A DNA stretch of 64,000 nucleotides from Actinocatenispora thailandica (GCF_016865425.1 NZ_AP023355.1:6880198-6944197); one strand, 5' to 3'; positions 25,819 to 36,483 are shown, counted from the stretch's first letter. The notes: a model not told the origin generated them from the letters alone. Made by a program: numbers and translations.

Positions 25819-25998
25819 GCTCAGTCGGCGTCCCGGCACCATCCGTACCGCCGGACGGGAGCGCGACAGGACCTCCGCACGACGACGGGCCCCCGCACCG
25901 TGGCGAGGACCCGTCGAGGCAGTGCCGTGAGTGACATCAGCGGCATGTGCAGTTATGTGAGACGGGGTCGGTTGGGGGCTACCCCGGTACGTTCGGGA

Positions 25999-26026
25999 CC
26001 CGGCCCCGACCTGGGTCGGGGCCGGG
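25999..26026 (-). terminator. Hairpin terminator of the chaplin-like gene
   Basis: A 12-bp perfect stem (CCCGGCCCCGAC / GTCGGGGCCGGG) with a 4-base loop starts 10 bases past the stop of the chaplin-like gene on the minus strand. It separates this gene from the downstream carboxylase operon. Confidence 0.75.
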
Positions 26027-26036
26027 CTTCAGAGAA

Positions 26037-27245
26037 TCAGTGCTGGGCGGCGACCGCGGTCGAGCTGCCGTTGACGCCCACGCCGACGCCGAGCACGCCG
26101 ACGCCGTTGCCGGCCACGTTCACCGGAACCTGGATCGGCGCGTGCACCTGGGTGCCGTTCGCGATCCCGGAGTTACCGGCGGAGACCATGTCGGTGCCGT
26201 GCGACGCGGCCATCGCGGGCAGCGTGTTCGCGGTCTTGGCCGGCTTCGCGGCCTCGGCGCCCTCGGTGGACGACGCCATCGAGTGGTAGCCGCCGTGGTG
26301 GCCGTCCTCGCTGTGCGACACCGCGGCCGCGCCGCAGTTGCCGGAGATGCCGATCCCGGCACCCAGCACGCCCACGCCGTTGCCGCACACGTTCACCGGA
26401 ACCTGGATCGGCGCGTTCAGCTGGGTGCCGTTCAGGATGCCCTTGTTGGCGGCCGACACCATGTCGGTGCTCTCCTGCGCCGACTCGGTACGGTGCGCGA
26501 CCGAGGTGCAGTCGCCGGACACGCCCGCGCCCAGGCCGAGCACGCCCACGCCGTTGCCGCAGACGTTGACCGGAACCTGGATCGGCGCGTAGATCTGGGT
26601 GCCGTTCAGGATCCCGGCGTTGCCCACCGAGCCCATGTTGGTGCTCTCCGGCGACGCGTACGCCGACTCCTGCGCGGCGGCGACGCTGGTGCAGTCGCCG
26701 GAGACGCCGATCCCGGCGCCCAGCACGCCCACGCCGTTGCCGCACACGTTCAGCGGCACCTGGATCGGCACGTTCACCTGGGTGCCGTTGCCGATGCCCA
26801 TGTTGCCGGCCGACACCATGTCGGTGCTCTCCTGCGCCGACTCGGCGCGGTGCGCCACCGCGGTGCTGGAGCCGTTCACGCCGATGCCGACGCCGGCCAC
26901 GCCGACCCCGTTACCGGCCACGTTCGCCGGCACCTGGACCGGGATGTCGGCCTGCGTGCCGTTCCCGATGCCCTTGTTGTCGGCGGAAACCAGGTTGGTG
27001 CTCTCGGCGCGGTCCGCGACCGAGGTGCTGCTGCCGTTCACGCCCAGCCCGACGCCGGCGACGCCGACCCCGTTGCCGGCCACGTTCGCGGGAACCTGCA
27101 CGGGGGCGACCACCTGGGTGCCGTTCGCGATCCCGGAGTTACCGGCGGAGACGGCGTTGCTGGCGTGGGCCATGCTGGCGCCGGCCAGCAGGAAACCCGC
27201 GGAGAGGATCCCGACCCGGGCGGTACGACGAACCCATGTCTTCAT
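26037..27245 (-). CDS. Chaplin-like secreted protein with six repeats
   Basis: 402 residues. A signal peptide (MKTWVRRTARVGILSAGFLL, cleavage likely after AHA) precedes six units of the form SAGNxGIxNGTQxxAPIQVPVNVCGNGVGVLG-GIGVSGDC, similar to the chaplin (DUF320) domain with its GN..V.VPVNVCGN core. Units 3-5 contain the chaplin Cys pair; units 1, 2 and 6 have Ala/Ser in place of both cysteines. A His/Gly/Ala-rich insert lies between units 5 and 6. Chaplins coat aerial hyphae as amyloid-like films. There is no LPXTG sorting signal or C-terminal helix, so it would be released. Start ATG 27245 is chosen to give the signal peptide directly. Confidence 0.8.
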   Translation of the reverse strand: MKTWVRRTARVGILSAGFLLAGASMAHASNAVSAGNSGIANGTQVVAPVQVPANVAGNGVGVAGVGLGVNGSSTSVADRAESTNLVSADNKGIGNGTQADIPVQVPANVAGNGVGVAGVGIGVNGSSTAVAHRAESAQESTDMVSAGNMGIGNGTQVNVPIQVPLNVCGNGVGVLGAGIGVSGDCTSVAAAQESAYASPESTNMGSVGNAGILNGTQIYAPIQVPVNVCGNGVGVLGLGAGVSGDCTSVAHRTESAQESTDMVSAANKGILNGTQLNAPIQVPVNVCGNGVGVLGAGIGISGNCGAAAVSHSEDGHHGGYHSMASSTEGAEAAKPAKTANTLPAMAASHGTDMVSAGNSGIANGTQVHAPIQVPVNVAGNGVGVLGVGVGVNGSSTAVAAQH

Positions 27246-27425
27246 GAGGAAATGCCTTCCGAATTTCGTGGATGAATGCAACAGGAATTACCGTCGGGCA
27301 GCGTGCACCCAACATCGAACAATCAATTACTGAATTGAGCGGGATGGTCGCTTTCACGAGCGGCACAGTGCTGTGACGAGCGAACCGTTGCCTTGCTGGA
27401 AAAGCTCGGCGGGTGTCGTTCCCGC
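27246..27425. other. Promoter region of the chaplin-like gene
   Basis: 180 bases, noticeably richer in A+T than the flanking genes (for example around 27275-27330). It probably holds the chaplin promoter on the minus strand and the end of the repeat-protein gene transcript. No classical consensus is clear. Confidence 0.4.
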
Positions 27426-28679
27426 TCAGTCTGGTGAGACGACCGGGTCGGCCTCGGAAAGGCGAGGCAACCCGATCGGTGCCGCGGCCGGCCCGACCCG
27501 CAGGGCCTGGTTTCCGATCGCGGCGTACGGCCCGGTCGGCGCGAAGGCACCGCCGTGCGCGTGGGAGGCCGCCGAGACGGCGGATCCTCCGTTGGTGATC
27601 CCCGTACCGAGTGGTGCCGGTGCGGGGGCTCCCGGTGTCGAGTCGTCGACACCGAGGGACCGGAAGCCGGCGCTGTCCGCTTCGGTACCCGTCCAGGTCG
27701 CGAACGGGTGCGACGCGCAGCGCGACGCCGGTACGGCCGGTCGGGCGAGCCCGCCGGCGGGCAGGTGCCGACCCAGCCACGACGCCTGGTGCGGCGCCGC
27801 GAGAGTCGGCACGCCGAATCCGGACAGCGGACCGACACCACCCGTCAGCACGCCTGTCACCGGGGTCGCAACGCCGTCGGTCATCCCTGGGAGCGGATGC
27901 ACGACGGCGCCCAACAGGCCGGTCACCGGGCGCGTGGCAGAGACGAGTGGGCCGGTCAGGGTGTCCGTGACGGGCCGGGTGGTGGCTGCGACGGTCGAGG
28001 TGACGGGTCGGGTGACGTCCGCCAGTGCGCCGATCACCGGGCTCTGGTTGAGCCCACCGGCGATCGGTCCCACCGCGGTCGTCACCGGCCCGGTCACCGG
28101 ACGTGTCGCGTCCGCCACCGGTCCGAGCACGGGACGGGTCGCGTCGGCCAGCTGGCCGAGCGGCGCCGGTCCGGATGCCCCGGCGGCTGGTGTGCCGCCC
28201 GGGGTGGTGGCCGAGTCCGTCGACGGACGGTTCGGCCGGGTGCAGGCCGGGCCGGCCTGCGGGTTCGTCGGCGCAGCCGCACCGTGCCGGGCGGAACCCG
28301 CCGAGCACGTGGAGTTGGCGACCTGTGCGGTGCGCGTGGCGTTCCCGTGGTGCGAACCGGCAGCGTGCCGGTCGCACGTCTCTTCTCCGGCGGCGGTGCC
28401 GCCGGAAGTCTGGTTGTCGCCTGCGGTCAGGCTGTGCAGCGTCGAACCGACGGCGTGCGTGGTGGCCGGGAGCAGACCGGCCTGGCAGCTCGACGCCGCG
28501 GCGCTGTCGTCGTGCGCGGGCGACGCGCTGGCGACCTGGCTACCCAGGAACCAGGCGGCACCAGCGGCACCGGCGAGGACGAGGGCCCGCAGGCCGTACC
28601 GAAGGGCGCGGGAGCGGCGCGCGGTCGCGGGTGCCGAGCAGCGCTGGTCGCGCTCTCCGCCTCGCGTCCGATCGCTCAT
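27426..28679 (-). CDS. Secreted proline/threonine repeat protein
   Basis: 417 residues. A basic N-terminus (RRSRALRYGLR) and hydrophobic segment (ALVLAGAAGAAWFLGSQ) suggest a signal peptide or anchor with cleavage near ASA. The N-terminal third has four scattered cysteines and His/Ser-rich stretches. The middle contains about seven degenerate repeats of the type ATRPVTGPV separated by short Gly/Leu segments. The C-terminal part is Gly/Ala/Pro-rich. No enzyme motif is seen. It lies directly upstream of the chaplin-like gene on the same strand, so a surface or coat role is likely. Confidence 0.65.
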   Translation of the reverse strand: MSDRTRGGERDQRCSAPATARRSRALRYGLRALVLAGAAGAAWFLGSQVASASPAHDDSAAASSCQAGLLPATTHAVGSTLHSLTAGDNQTSGGTAAGEETCDRHAAGSHHGNATRTAQVANSTCSAGSARHGAAAPTNPQAGPACTRPNRPSTDSATTPGGTPAAGASGPAPLGQLADATRPVLGPVADATRPVTGPVTTAVGPIAGGLNQSPVIGALADVTRPVTSTVAATTRPVTDTLTGPLVSATRPVTGLLGAVVHPLPGMTDGVATPVTGVLTGGVGPLSGFGVPTLAAPHQASWLGRHLPAGGLARPAVPASRCASHPFATWTGTEADSAGFRSLGVDDSTPGAPAPAPLGTGITNGGSAVSAASHAHGGAFAPTGPYAAIGNQALRVGPAAAPIGLPRLSEADPVVSPD

Positions 28680-28942
28680 CTACGCAGCACCTTTCATGGC
28701 TTTTATGGCCTTCGTCCCGGTAGAGATCATGCCGGAAAAGCAGCGTGTTCGCAACCGATTGTGCAAGTCGCGGCACGATCTGTAGAACTCAACGAGAACC
28801 GTCGATCGGGGTCACGCCGAGATCCAGAAAAAATCGAACGCTCCGCAATGAACGGATGCCAGTGCGGTACCGCACTGCACGTTGCCACCGCCCCCGGGAA
28901 CGGGGATGGTGCTGGAAGGCCCCGGTTGGGCAGGAGGTGAGC
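28680..28942. promoter_or_regulatory. Divergent promoter region
   Basis: 263 bases between the divergent repeat-protein gene and the luciferase-like gene. The part from 28690 to 28850 is AT-richer than its surroundings. GGCAGGAGGTGA at 28929-28940 is a strong ribosome-binding site for the gene at 28943. No clear operator is seen. Confidence 0.45.
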
Positions 28943-29785
28943 ATGGGTGTCTCGTACGCGGTCGGGCTGCCGAACGTCGGCGAGTTCGGCGACCCGCGCA
29001 CACTGCTGGAACTGGCCGTCGCGGCCGAGGAGAGTGGCTGGCACGGCGTGTTCGTCTGGGACCACGTGCTCTACCACCAGCCGGACTGGCCGGTCGCGAA
29101 CTCGATCGTGGTGCTGTCCGCGATCGCCGCACGTACCCAGCGGATCCGGCTGGCGCCGCTGATGACCGCGCTGCCCCGGCGCCGGGTGCAGGTGGTCGCG
29201 CGCGAGATCGCCACCCTGGACGTGCTGTCCGGCGGCCGGACCATCTTCGGCGCCGGCCTCGGCTCGATGGACCGGGAGTACGCGGCGTTCGGGGAGAACG
29301 CGTCGCTGCGGGCCCGGGCCCGGCGGCTGGACGCTTCGCTGTCCGTACTGGCCGACCTGTGGGCCGGCGAGGCCGTCAGCCGCGGCGACCCGGTACCGGT
29401 CGAGCAGGTCAGCATGCGCCCCACCCCGGTGCAGCAGCCCCGCCCACCGATCTGGTGCGCCGGCCGCTGGCCCGCCACCGCCGGCTTCCGCCGCGCCGCC
29501 GCCTGGGACGGCGTGCTGCCCACGCACACCGACTACGGGCGCGGCACGATCATGCCGGCCGGCACGCTGGGCGAGATCCGCGACCTGATCGCCACCCGGC
29601 GAAGCGGCATGCAGGGCTTCGACATCGCGCTGGAGGGCCGCACCGAGCCGGCGACCGCCACCGAGACGATCAGGCCGTACGTGCGGGGCGGGCTGACCTG
29701 GTGGGTGGAGGCGATGGGCTGGTGGCGCGGCGGCGTCCGGGAGGCCTGGGCCCGCATCCTCGCCGGCCCACCCGACTCCCCCTGA
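28943..29785 (+). CDS. LLM class flavin-dependent oxidoreductase
   Basis: 280-residue luciferase-like TIM-barrel protein. It has GVFVWDHVLYHQPDWP near the N-terminus and ATLDVLSGGRTIFGAGLGSMDREYAAFGE, a typical LLM core. These enzymes use reduced FMN or F420, but the cofactor cannot be decided here. AGGAGGTGA lies before the ATG. It is on the opposite strand to the surrounding catabolic and coat genes. Substrate unknown. Confidence 0.85.
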   Translation: MGVSYAVGLPNVGEFGDPRTLLELAVAAEESGWHGVFVWDHVLYHQPDWPVANSIVVLSAIAARTQRIRLAPLMTALPRRRVQVVAREIATLDVLSGGRTIFGAGLGSMDREYAAFGENASLRARARRLDASLSVLADLWAGEAVSRGDPVPVEQVSMRPTPVQQPRPPIWCAGRWPATAGFRRAAAWDGVLPTHTDYGRGTIMPAGTLGEIRDLIATRRSGMQGFDIALEGRTEPATATETIRPYVRGGLTWWVEAMGWWRGGVREAWARILAGPPDSP

Positions 29786-29822
29786 CTCCCGGCACCCCGA
29801 ATCGGGCGCCGCCCGCGCCGGC

Positions 29823-30737
29823 TCAGGCGGGGATGGTGCGGTAGCGGGGGCCGGCCCGCAGCACGCCGGACGGCAGCTCGCGGCCGACGATGTCCTGCGC
29901 CATCGCGGCGACCTCGACCAGCGCGTCCAGGTCGATGCCGGTCTCGATGCCCATGTCGGTCAGCATGTGGACGACCTCCTCGGTCGCCACGTTGCCGGTG
30001 GCGCCCGGCGCGTACGGGCAGCCGCCGAGGCCACCGACGCTCGCGTCGAACTCGGTGACGCCCAGTTCCATCGCGGTCAGGATGTTCGCCAGGCCGGTGC
30101 CCCTGGTGTTGTGGAAGTGCAGCAGCATCGGGATGTCGGGCTGCCGGTCCCGGACCGCGGTGACCAGGTCGGTGACCCGGCGCGGCGTGGCCATCCCGGT
30201 GGTGTCGCCGAACGCGACCCGATCCGCGCCGTCGGCGACCACCCTGTCCACGATGGACGCGACCCGGGCCGGCGCGACGTCCCCCTCGTACGGGCAGCCG
30301 AAGCTGGTCGCGACGATCACCTCGACCCGGGCGTTCTCGTTGTGCAGCAACGTGATCAGCTCGGCGATGTCGGCGAGCGACTCGTCGGTGGACCGGTTCA
30401 CGTTCTTCCGGTTGTGGGTGTCGCTGGCCGACACGACGACCTCGATGTCGGTGAACCCGGCGGAAAGCGCGCGCCGCGCGCCGCGCGAGTTCGGTACCAG
30501 TGCCGAGTAGCGGACCGCCGGGTCGTGCTTGCTGCCCGACCACACCTCGTCCGCGTCGGCCATCTGCGGGATCGCCCTGGGATGCACGAAGCTGACCGCC
30601 TCGATCCGGCGGATCCCGGTGCGCGGCAACGCATTTAGCAGCCGGATCTTGGCTTCGGTCGGTACCGGGTCCTCGTTCTGCAGCCCGTCTCGCGGGCCGA
30701 CCTCCCGGATCGACACCCGCGCCGGCAGCTCGGTCAT
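29823..30737 (-). CDS. Hydroxymethylglutaryl-CoA lyase
   Basis: 304-residue HMGL-like TIM barrel. VSIREVGPRDGLQNE contains the metal/substrate residues (Arg-Asp). HFHNTRGTG and the glycine-rich Cys loop GGLGGCPYAPGATGN, with the catalytic Cys, identify HMG-CoA lyase rather than homocitrate synthase. It cleaves HMG-CoA to acetoacetate and acetyl-CoA, the last step of leucine breakdown. AAGGAGGAAG precedes ATG 30737. It follows the biotin carboxylase gene after 29 bases, so both form one operon. Confidence 0.9.
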   Translation of the reverse strand: MTELPARVSIREVGPRDGLQNEDPVPTEAKIRLLNALPRTGIRRIEAVSFVHPRAIPQMADADEVWSGSKHDPAVRYSALVPNSRGARRALSAGFTDIEVVVSASDTHNRKNVNRSTDESLADIAELITLLHNENARVEVIVATSFGCPYEGDVAPARVASIVDRVVADGADRVAFGDTTGMATPRRVTDLVTAVRDRQPDIPMLLHFHNTRGTGLANILTAMELGVTEFDASVGGLGGCPYAPGATGNVATEEVVHMLTDMGIETGIDLDALVEVAAMAQDIVGRELPSGVLRAGPRYRTIPA

Positions 30738-30766
30738 CCCGCTTCCTCCTTCGTGGACCGTCGTGG

Positions 30767-32097
<1,331 letters not shown>

Positions 32098-32126
32098 GTG
32101 CCCTCCTGCCGTTCCCGGTATCGGCT

Positions 32127-32144
32127 TGAACGATCGTTAGGGTA
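32127..32144. promoter_or_regulatory. Second copy of the candidate TetR-type operator
   Basis: TGAACGATCGTTAGGGTA, identical over 18 bases to 25801-25818 and about 30 bases upstream of the biotin carboxylase start. The AACGATCGTT core is palindromic. Placed the same way relative to the gene as the first copy. Confidence 0.65.
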
Positions 32145-32462
32145 CCCCGGCGTCCGGGCGGTGAGCGGCCCGCGCTCGGCGCCGTTCGCCGGGATCGGAG
32201 GCTCGGCCAACCGGACAACGGCACCGAAGCCGCTATCCGGGTCAAAACGGGCTTGTTACCAGCGAGAAACTACGCGCAGCGACGAAACTGCATGTCGTAC
32301 TTCCTGGCCCCGGGCGTTACCGGCCCGGACGATCGTTGTGCGGTTGCTGCCGGTGCCGGGTGCAGGATCCGGGCCGAACGGGGGGCGGCCTGACTCCTTT
32401 CCCCGGCACCGCAGCAGTCCGTCCACCCCCGCCGGATCCCGGCCGACGGTCACCACGCGCAG
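32145..32462. other. Intergenic region between the biotin carboxylase and the XRE/NB-ARC gene
   Basis: About 320 bases without a gene. It includes the upstream part of the carboxylase promoter and a somewhat AT-rich stretch (32240-32320). No clear terminator or operator besides the element at 32127. Confidence 0.4.
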
Positions 32463-34859
32463 TCAGCGGATCAGCGCGCGCACCCGGGCCGCCGCCGCCG
32501 GCTCGGCCAGCTCGTCCAGCCGGGCCACCGCCCGCCGCAGCACGTCACGCGCGGTCGCCACCGAACCGGTCGCGATCAGCGCCCGGCCCAGCGCGGTCAA
32601 CGCGGCCACCTCGTCCTCGGCCCGGCGCGCCCTGGCCGGCAACTCCTCGTACAGGGCGAGCGCCCGGCGGGCATGCTCGGCCGCGGCCCGGGGCCGCCCG
32701 AGCACCAGGCAGGTGTCCGCGAGTTCGCCCAACACGCTCACCTCGCCGCGCCGGTCGGCCAGCTCCCGGGTGATGCGTACCGCCCGGTCGTGCTCGGCCA
32801 GGGCGGCGTCCGGCCGGCCCAATCCGGCCAGCACCATGCCGAGCCGGCTCGCCACCGCCGCCTCGTACTGACCGCCGCCCAGCTCCCGGGCGATCCGTAA
32901 CGCCTCGGTCAGGTGGCCGTACGCGGCCTCGTCCTCGCCGGCCTCGTGCTCGAGCTGGCCGAGATTGCCCAGCGCGGTGACCTGGGCGGACCGCGCATCG
33001 GCGGCGCGCGCGGCGGCGAGGCTGTCCAGCAGCGCACCGCGCGCCGCCTCGGTCCGATCCGACCGGGCGGCCGGCGACCGGCCCGCCTCGTACATCAGCC
33101 GGCGGCCGATGCTGTTCAGGATGCCGGCCTCGGCGTCCCGGGCTCCGGCGGCGCGGAACGCGGCGAGCGCCAGTTCCTGATGCCGGGCCGCCTCGTCCGG
33201 CCGGCGCTGCTCCAGCAGGGCGAACCCGAGCCGCTTCTGCTCGGTACCGACCAGCAGCGGATCTCCGGCGCGCTCGGCCAGCGTCACGGCACGGCGCGCC
33301 CCGCGCTCCAGCGCCACCAGGTCGCCCCGCAGGAACGGGTACAGGTTGACCAGGCTGGCCAGCCGCGCCGCGGGCAACGCGGGCGCCGGGACGCCGGGCT
33401 CGGTCGCGATCCGGCGCAGCAGCACGTCCAGCGCCGCCCACTCGACCCGGTACCAGGTGGCCGCCCGCTCCCGGGAGTCGAACGCGGGTCCGGGCGCCGG
33501 GGGCGGGAACGGCGGCCGGCTCGCCGGCCACAGCGCCAGATCCGCCTGGTACGCCGTGGCCGCCAGATGGTCGATCAGCCGGCCGAGCGCGGCCCGGGAC
33601 TGCGCCGGGTCGAGTTCGTCGACGAGCAGCTCGCGGGCGAACGCGTGCAGCAGGTCGTGCTGCCGGTACCGGCCGAGCTCGGGGCTCTCCAGCAGGTGGG
33701 CGTCGACCAGCTGCTCCAGCAGGGCCTCGGTGTCGGCCTCCGACGCGCCGGCCAGCACGGCCGCGGCGCCGGTCGCGAGGTCGTGTCCCGGCCAGTGCCC
33801 GAGCAGCGCGAACAGGCGGGCCGCGGGTGCGGGCAGCCGGTCGTAGCTGACCCGGAACGACGCCCGGACGGCGAGGTCGCCGACGCGCAGCTCGTCCAGC
33901 TTGCGGCGGGACGCGGCGAGCCGGTCCGCGAGCGACGAGACGGTCCAGGCGGGACGGACGGCCAGCCGGGCGCCGACGATGCGCACCGCGAGCGGGAGCC
34001 GATCGCAGGCGGCGACCACCCGCGCAGCCGCGTCCGGCTCGTACGCCACGCGTTCGGCGCCGGCGATCCGGCCCAGCAGTACCGTCGCCTCCTCGTCGCC
34101 GAGCCGCCCGATCGGCACGTGCCGGGCGCCGACCAGGTCGGGCAGCCGGTACCGGCTGGTGACCAGCACCGCGGAGCCGGCGCCGGACGGCAGCAGTGGC
34201 CGGACCTGGGCGGCGTCGCGCGCGTCGTCGAGCAGTACCAGGACGCGGCGACCGGCGAGGGCGGTCCGGTACCGGCCGATCCGGGCGGACAGGTTCTCGC
34301 CCCGCTCACCGGGCTCGGCACCGAGCGCGGTCAGGAAACCGGACAGTGCGGACGCCGGGTCCACCCCGCCGGACCGGCTGCCGGCCAGGTCCAGGTAGAA
34401 CTGCCCGTCCGGGTACCGGTGGCGCAGCAGGTGCGCGGCGTGCACGGCGAGCGCGGTCTTGCCGGCGCCACCGCCGCCGCCGAGCACCACGATGTGCACC
34501 CCGGCCTCGTCACCGGCCGCGAGGGCCTCGGTGAGCCGGGACAGCTCGGTGATCCGGCCGGTGAAGTCGGGCAGGTCGGTGGGCAGCTGGGCCGGCCCGG
34601 TGGTGTCGCCGGCCAACCGGCGACCGCGGGCGACCGCGCCGAAGCGTTCGGCGTCCAGGCCGGTCAGGCCGAGCGCGGCGGCGAGCCGGTCGACCGTGCC
34701 GCGCCGCGGCCGGGATGCCTCGCCGCGTTCCAGGTTGCTGAGCGCCCGGACGCTGAGCTGGGCACGTTCGGCCAGCTCCTCCTGGGTGAGGCCGGCCGCG
34801 TTCCGGGCGCTGGCGAGCACCTCGGCGAAGGACGCCTCGGCCGGCGAGTCGGGCTCCAC
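32463..34859 (-). CDS. XRE-family regulator with NB-ARC ATPase and TPR repeats
   Basis: 798-residue STAND-type regulator. The N-terminal HTH (residues about 10-65, AAGLTQEELAERAQLSVRALSNLERGE) is followed by an NB-ARC domain with Walker A GGGGGAGKTALAVH and Walker B VLVLLDDARD, a winged-helix segment, then C-terminal TPR-like helices to the end. This is the AfsR-like layout with XRE in place of a SARP domain. Such proteins usually activate secondary metabolism or development after nucleotide-dependent assembly. Start GTG at 34859. No obvious target cluster adjoins, and the chaplin and catabolic genes lie downstream. Confidence 0.88.
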   Translation of the reverse strand: MEPDSPAEASFAEVLASARNAAGLTQEELAERAQLSVRALSNLERGEASRPRRGTVDRLAAALGLTGLDAERFGAVARGRRLAGDTTGPAQLPTDLPDFTGRITELSRLTEALAAGDEAGVHIVVLGGGGGAGKTALAVHAAHLLRHRYPDGQFYLDLAGSRSGGVDPASALSGFLTALGAEPGERGENLSARIGRYRTALAGRRVLVLLDDARDAAQVRPLLPSGAGSAVLVTSRYRLPDLVGARHVPIGRLGDEEATVLLGRIAGAERVAYEPDAAARVVAACDRLPLAVRIVGARLAVRPAWTVSSLADRLAASRRKLDELRVGDLAVRASFRVSYDRLPAPAARLFALLGHWPGHDLATGAAAVLAGASEADTEALLEQLVDAHLLESPELGRYRQHDLLHAFARELLVDELDPAQSRAALGRLIDHLAATAYQADLALWPASRPPFPPPAPGPAFDSRERAATWYRVEWAALDVLLRRIATEPGVPAPALPAARLASLVNLYPFLRGDLVALERGARRAVTLAERAGDPLLVGTEQKRLGFALLEQRRPDEAARHQELALAAFRAAGARDAEAGILNSIGRRLMYEAGRSPAARSDRTEAARGALLDSLAAARAADARSAQVTALGNLGQLEHEAGEDEAAYGHLTEALRIARELGGGQYEAAVASRLGMVLAGLGRPDAALAEHDRAVRITRELADRRGEVSVLGELADTCLVLGRPRAAAEHARRALALYEELPARARRAEDEVAALTALGRALIATGSVATARDVLRRAVARLDELAEPAAAARVRALIR

Positions 34860-34977
34860 GGAGTGAGATTATTTGCCCCGGCACCGACAGGGGCGGTGGC
34901 TCTGTCGGACTTCCGGCAAGAATTCACGCAGGTCACCGACGGTAACGGACTCTCGGTGATCAATCGTGCTCGCAGGG

Positions 34978-35553
34978 TCAGGAAAGCAGGGCGGCCCTGG
35001 TCGCCGCCCGGAGCAGCGCGGCACGCCGGTCCCGGTCCAGCTCGGCGCCGATGAACGGGGTCGAGTTCATCAGGCCGAACGCGGCGTGTGCGAGGACGCG
35101 GGCCGCCGGCCGCGCCAGCTCCGGCCGCAGCTCGGTGAGCACCTGCACCCACTCCTCCACGTACTGCCGCTGGAGCCGGCGGATCTCCCGCCGCGGCTCG
35201 TCCGGCAGCCGGTCCAGCTCGTGCAGGTGCAGGGTGATGACGGCGGGATTCTCCAGGGCGAACTGGACGTGGAAGTCGAGCAGCGCGTCCAGCGCCGTCT
35301 CCGGGTCGGCCGCGCCCTTGATCCGTTCCTGACTCGCGGCCAGCAGGTGCTCACTGACCGGGATCAGCGCCGCCGCCACCATCGACTCCTTGCCGGAGAA
35401 GTGGTGGTACAGCGCGGGGCCGGTGACACCCGCCGCCTTGCCGATCTCATCCATCGAGACGCCGTGGTAGCCGCGCCGCGCGAACAGGTCGACCGCGACG
35501 TCCAGAATCTCCTCGCGCCGCGACCGGCGCCCGTTCGATTGCCCGGCGGTCAT
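34978..35553 (-). CDS. TetR family transcriptional regulator
   Basis: 191 residues. The N-terminal HTH reads REEILDVAVDLFARRGYHGVSMDEIGKAAGVTGPALYHHFSGKESM, a textbook TetR domain. The C-terminal ligand domain is all-helical. It lies about 2.9 kb upstream of the biotin carboxylase operon on the same strand. TetR proteins of this kind often control fatty-acid or branched-chain acyl-CoA genes, which fits the two AACGATCGTT sites. No copy of that palindrome is seen before its own start. Confidence 0.9.
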   Translation of the reverse strand: MTAGQSNGRRSRREEILDVAVDLFARRGYHGVSMDEIGKAAGVTGPALYHHFSGKESMVAAALIPVSEHLLAASQERIKGAADPETALDALLDFHVQFALENPAVITLHLHELDRLPDEPRREIRRLQRQYVEEWVQVLTELRPELARPAARVLAHAAFGLMNSTPFIGAELDRDRRAALLRAATRAALLS

Positions 35554-35619
35554 CGCGCCAGCCTAGCCGCACCGCGAACCGCCGCCGGGTCGCACCGGCC
35601 GGTACCACGATGTGGTCGG

Positions 35620-36483
35620 TCAGCCGGCCAGGTGCTCCATCAGCGCCTGGAACGCCTCGCTCAGCACGATCGACACCTCGTCGCCGCTGACCTGCAGCTC
35701 GGCGGCCAGGTCCACGACGCCGTCGTGCCAGTGGTACAGCGCGGCGGCGATCGGCTTCTGCGCCCCGTCGTACTTGTCGAGCGCGGCGCCGGCGAGCACC
35801 CCACCCGCCGGGTACACGGTGCCGTCGGTCAGCGGGTGCACGTAGAGCACGCCCTCGGCCGGCACCGCGACCAGCGCCCCGTGCGGCCCGACCACCGGGT
35901 ACCGGTCCAGCCAGAGCAGGTGCGCGCTGGTGTAGTCCTCGTCGCCGGCCAGCACCGCGATGTCGGCGCCGTCCATCACCTCCCGCTGCACCACCTCCAG
36001 CGGCTGCCCCGCCTGGAGGTTGGCCCGCCCCAGGTCGAGCAGCGCGTCGGCGCCCAACGCCCAGTCCGCGACCCGGTCGGCCGACAGCGTCAGCACCGTC
36101 GTCGGCTGGTCCACCACCAGGCACTCCTCGATGCCGGGCGCCACCGGTCGGCGCACCGGCACCAGCCCGTCCGGGATCTCCCGCTCGACCGGGTACAGCC
36201 GGATGCGCAGCTGCGACCGCAACTCGTCCAGGCCCGCGTCGGACGCCGAGTCGCTGTCGGCGTCGGACAGCTGGTCCAGGAACTCGTCGATCAGCTCCCG
36301 CCACTCGTCCCGCGGCGCCTGCTCGGCCCGCCGGCGCAGGTTGTCCAGCCAGATCGTCCAGGGCGTCCCGGTCGAGGCGCCGACGATCTCCACCTCGTCC
36401 GCGGACAGCACCGTCACCGCCAACCCGCGGTTCTTCGCACGCAGCCGGAACAGCCACAGCAACGGGTCGTCGTTCACGCTCAC
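35620..36483 (-). CDS. Uncharacterised cytoplasmic protein
   Basis: 287 residues starting at GTG. No membrane helix or signal. Acidic stretch (DQLSDADSDSASDAGLDE) near residues 68-84. Motifs such as ECLVVDQPTTVLTLSADRVADWALGADALLDLGRANL and the ending VLSEAFQALMEHL resemble the DUF1444-like group of hypothetical proteins, but I am not certain. Function not assigned. Confidence 0.6.
   Translation of the reverse strand: MSVNDDPLLWLFRLRAKNRGLAVTVLSADEVEIVGASTGTPWTIWLDNLRRRAEQAPRDEWRELIDEFLDQLSDADSDSASDAGLDELRSQLRIRLYPVEREIPDGLVPVRRPVAPGIEECLVVDQPTTVLTLSADRVADWALGADALLDLGRANLQAGQPLEVVQREVMDGADIAVLAGDEDYTSAHLLWLDRYPVVGPHGALVAVPAEGVLYVHPLTDGTVYPAGGVLAGAALDKYDGAQKPIAAALYHWHDGVVDLAAELQVSGDEVSIVLSEAFQALMEHLAG

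Noticed and set aside
26037-27245. Sortase substrate
   Set aside because: No LPXTG/LAXTG motif, C-terminal hydrophobic helix or basic tail is present; the protein ends soon after repeat six.
34860-35640. AACGATCGTT operator before the TetR gene itself
   Set aside because: I looked on both sides of the TetR gene at 34978-35553 and found no copy, so autoregulation through that motif is not supported.
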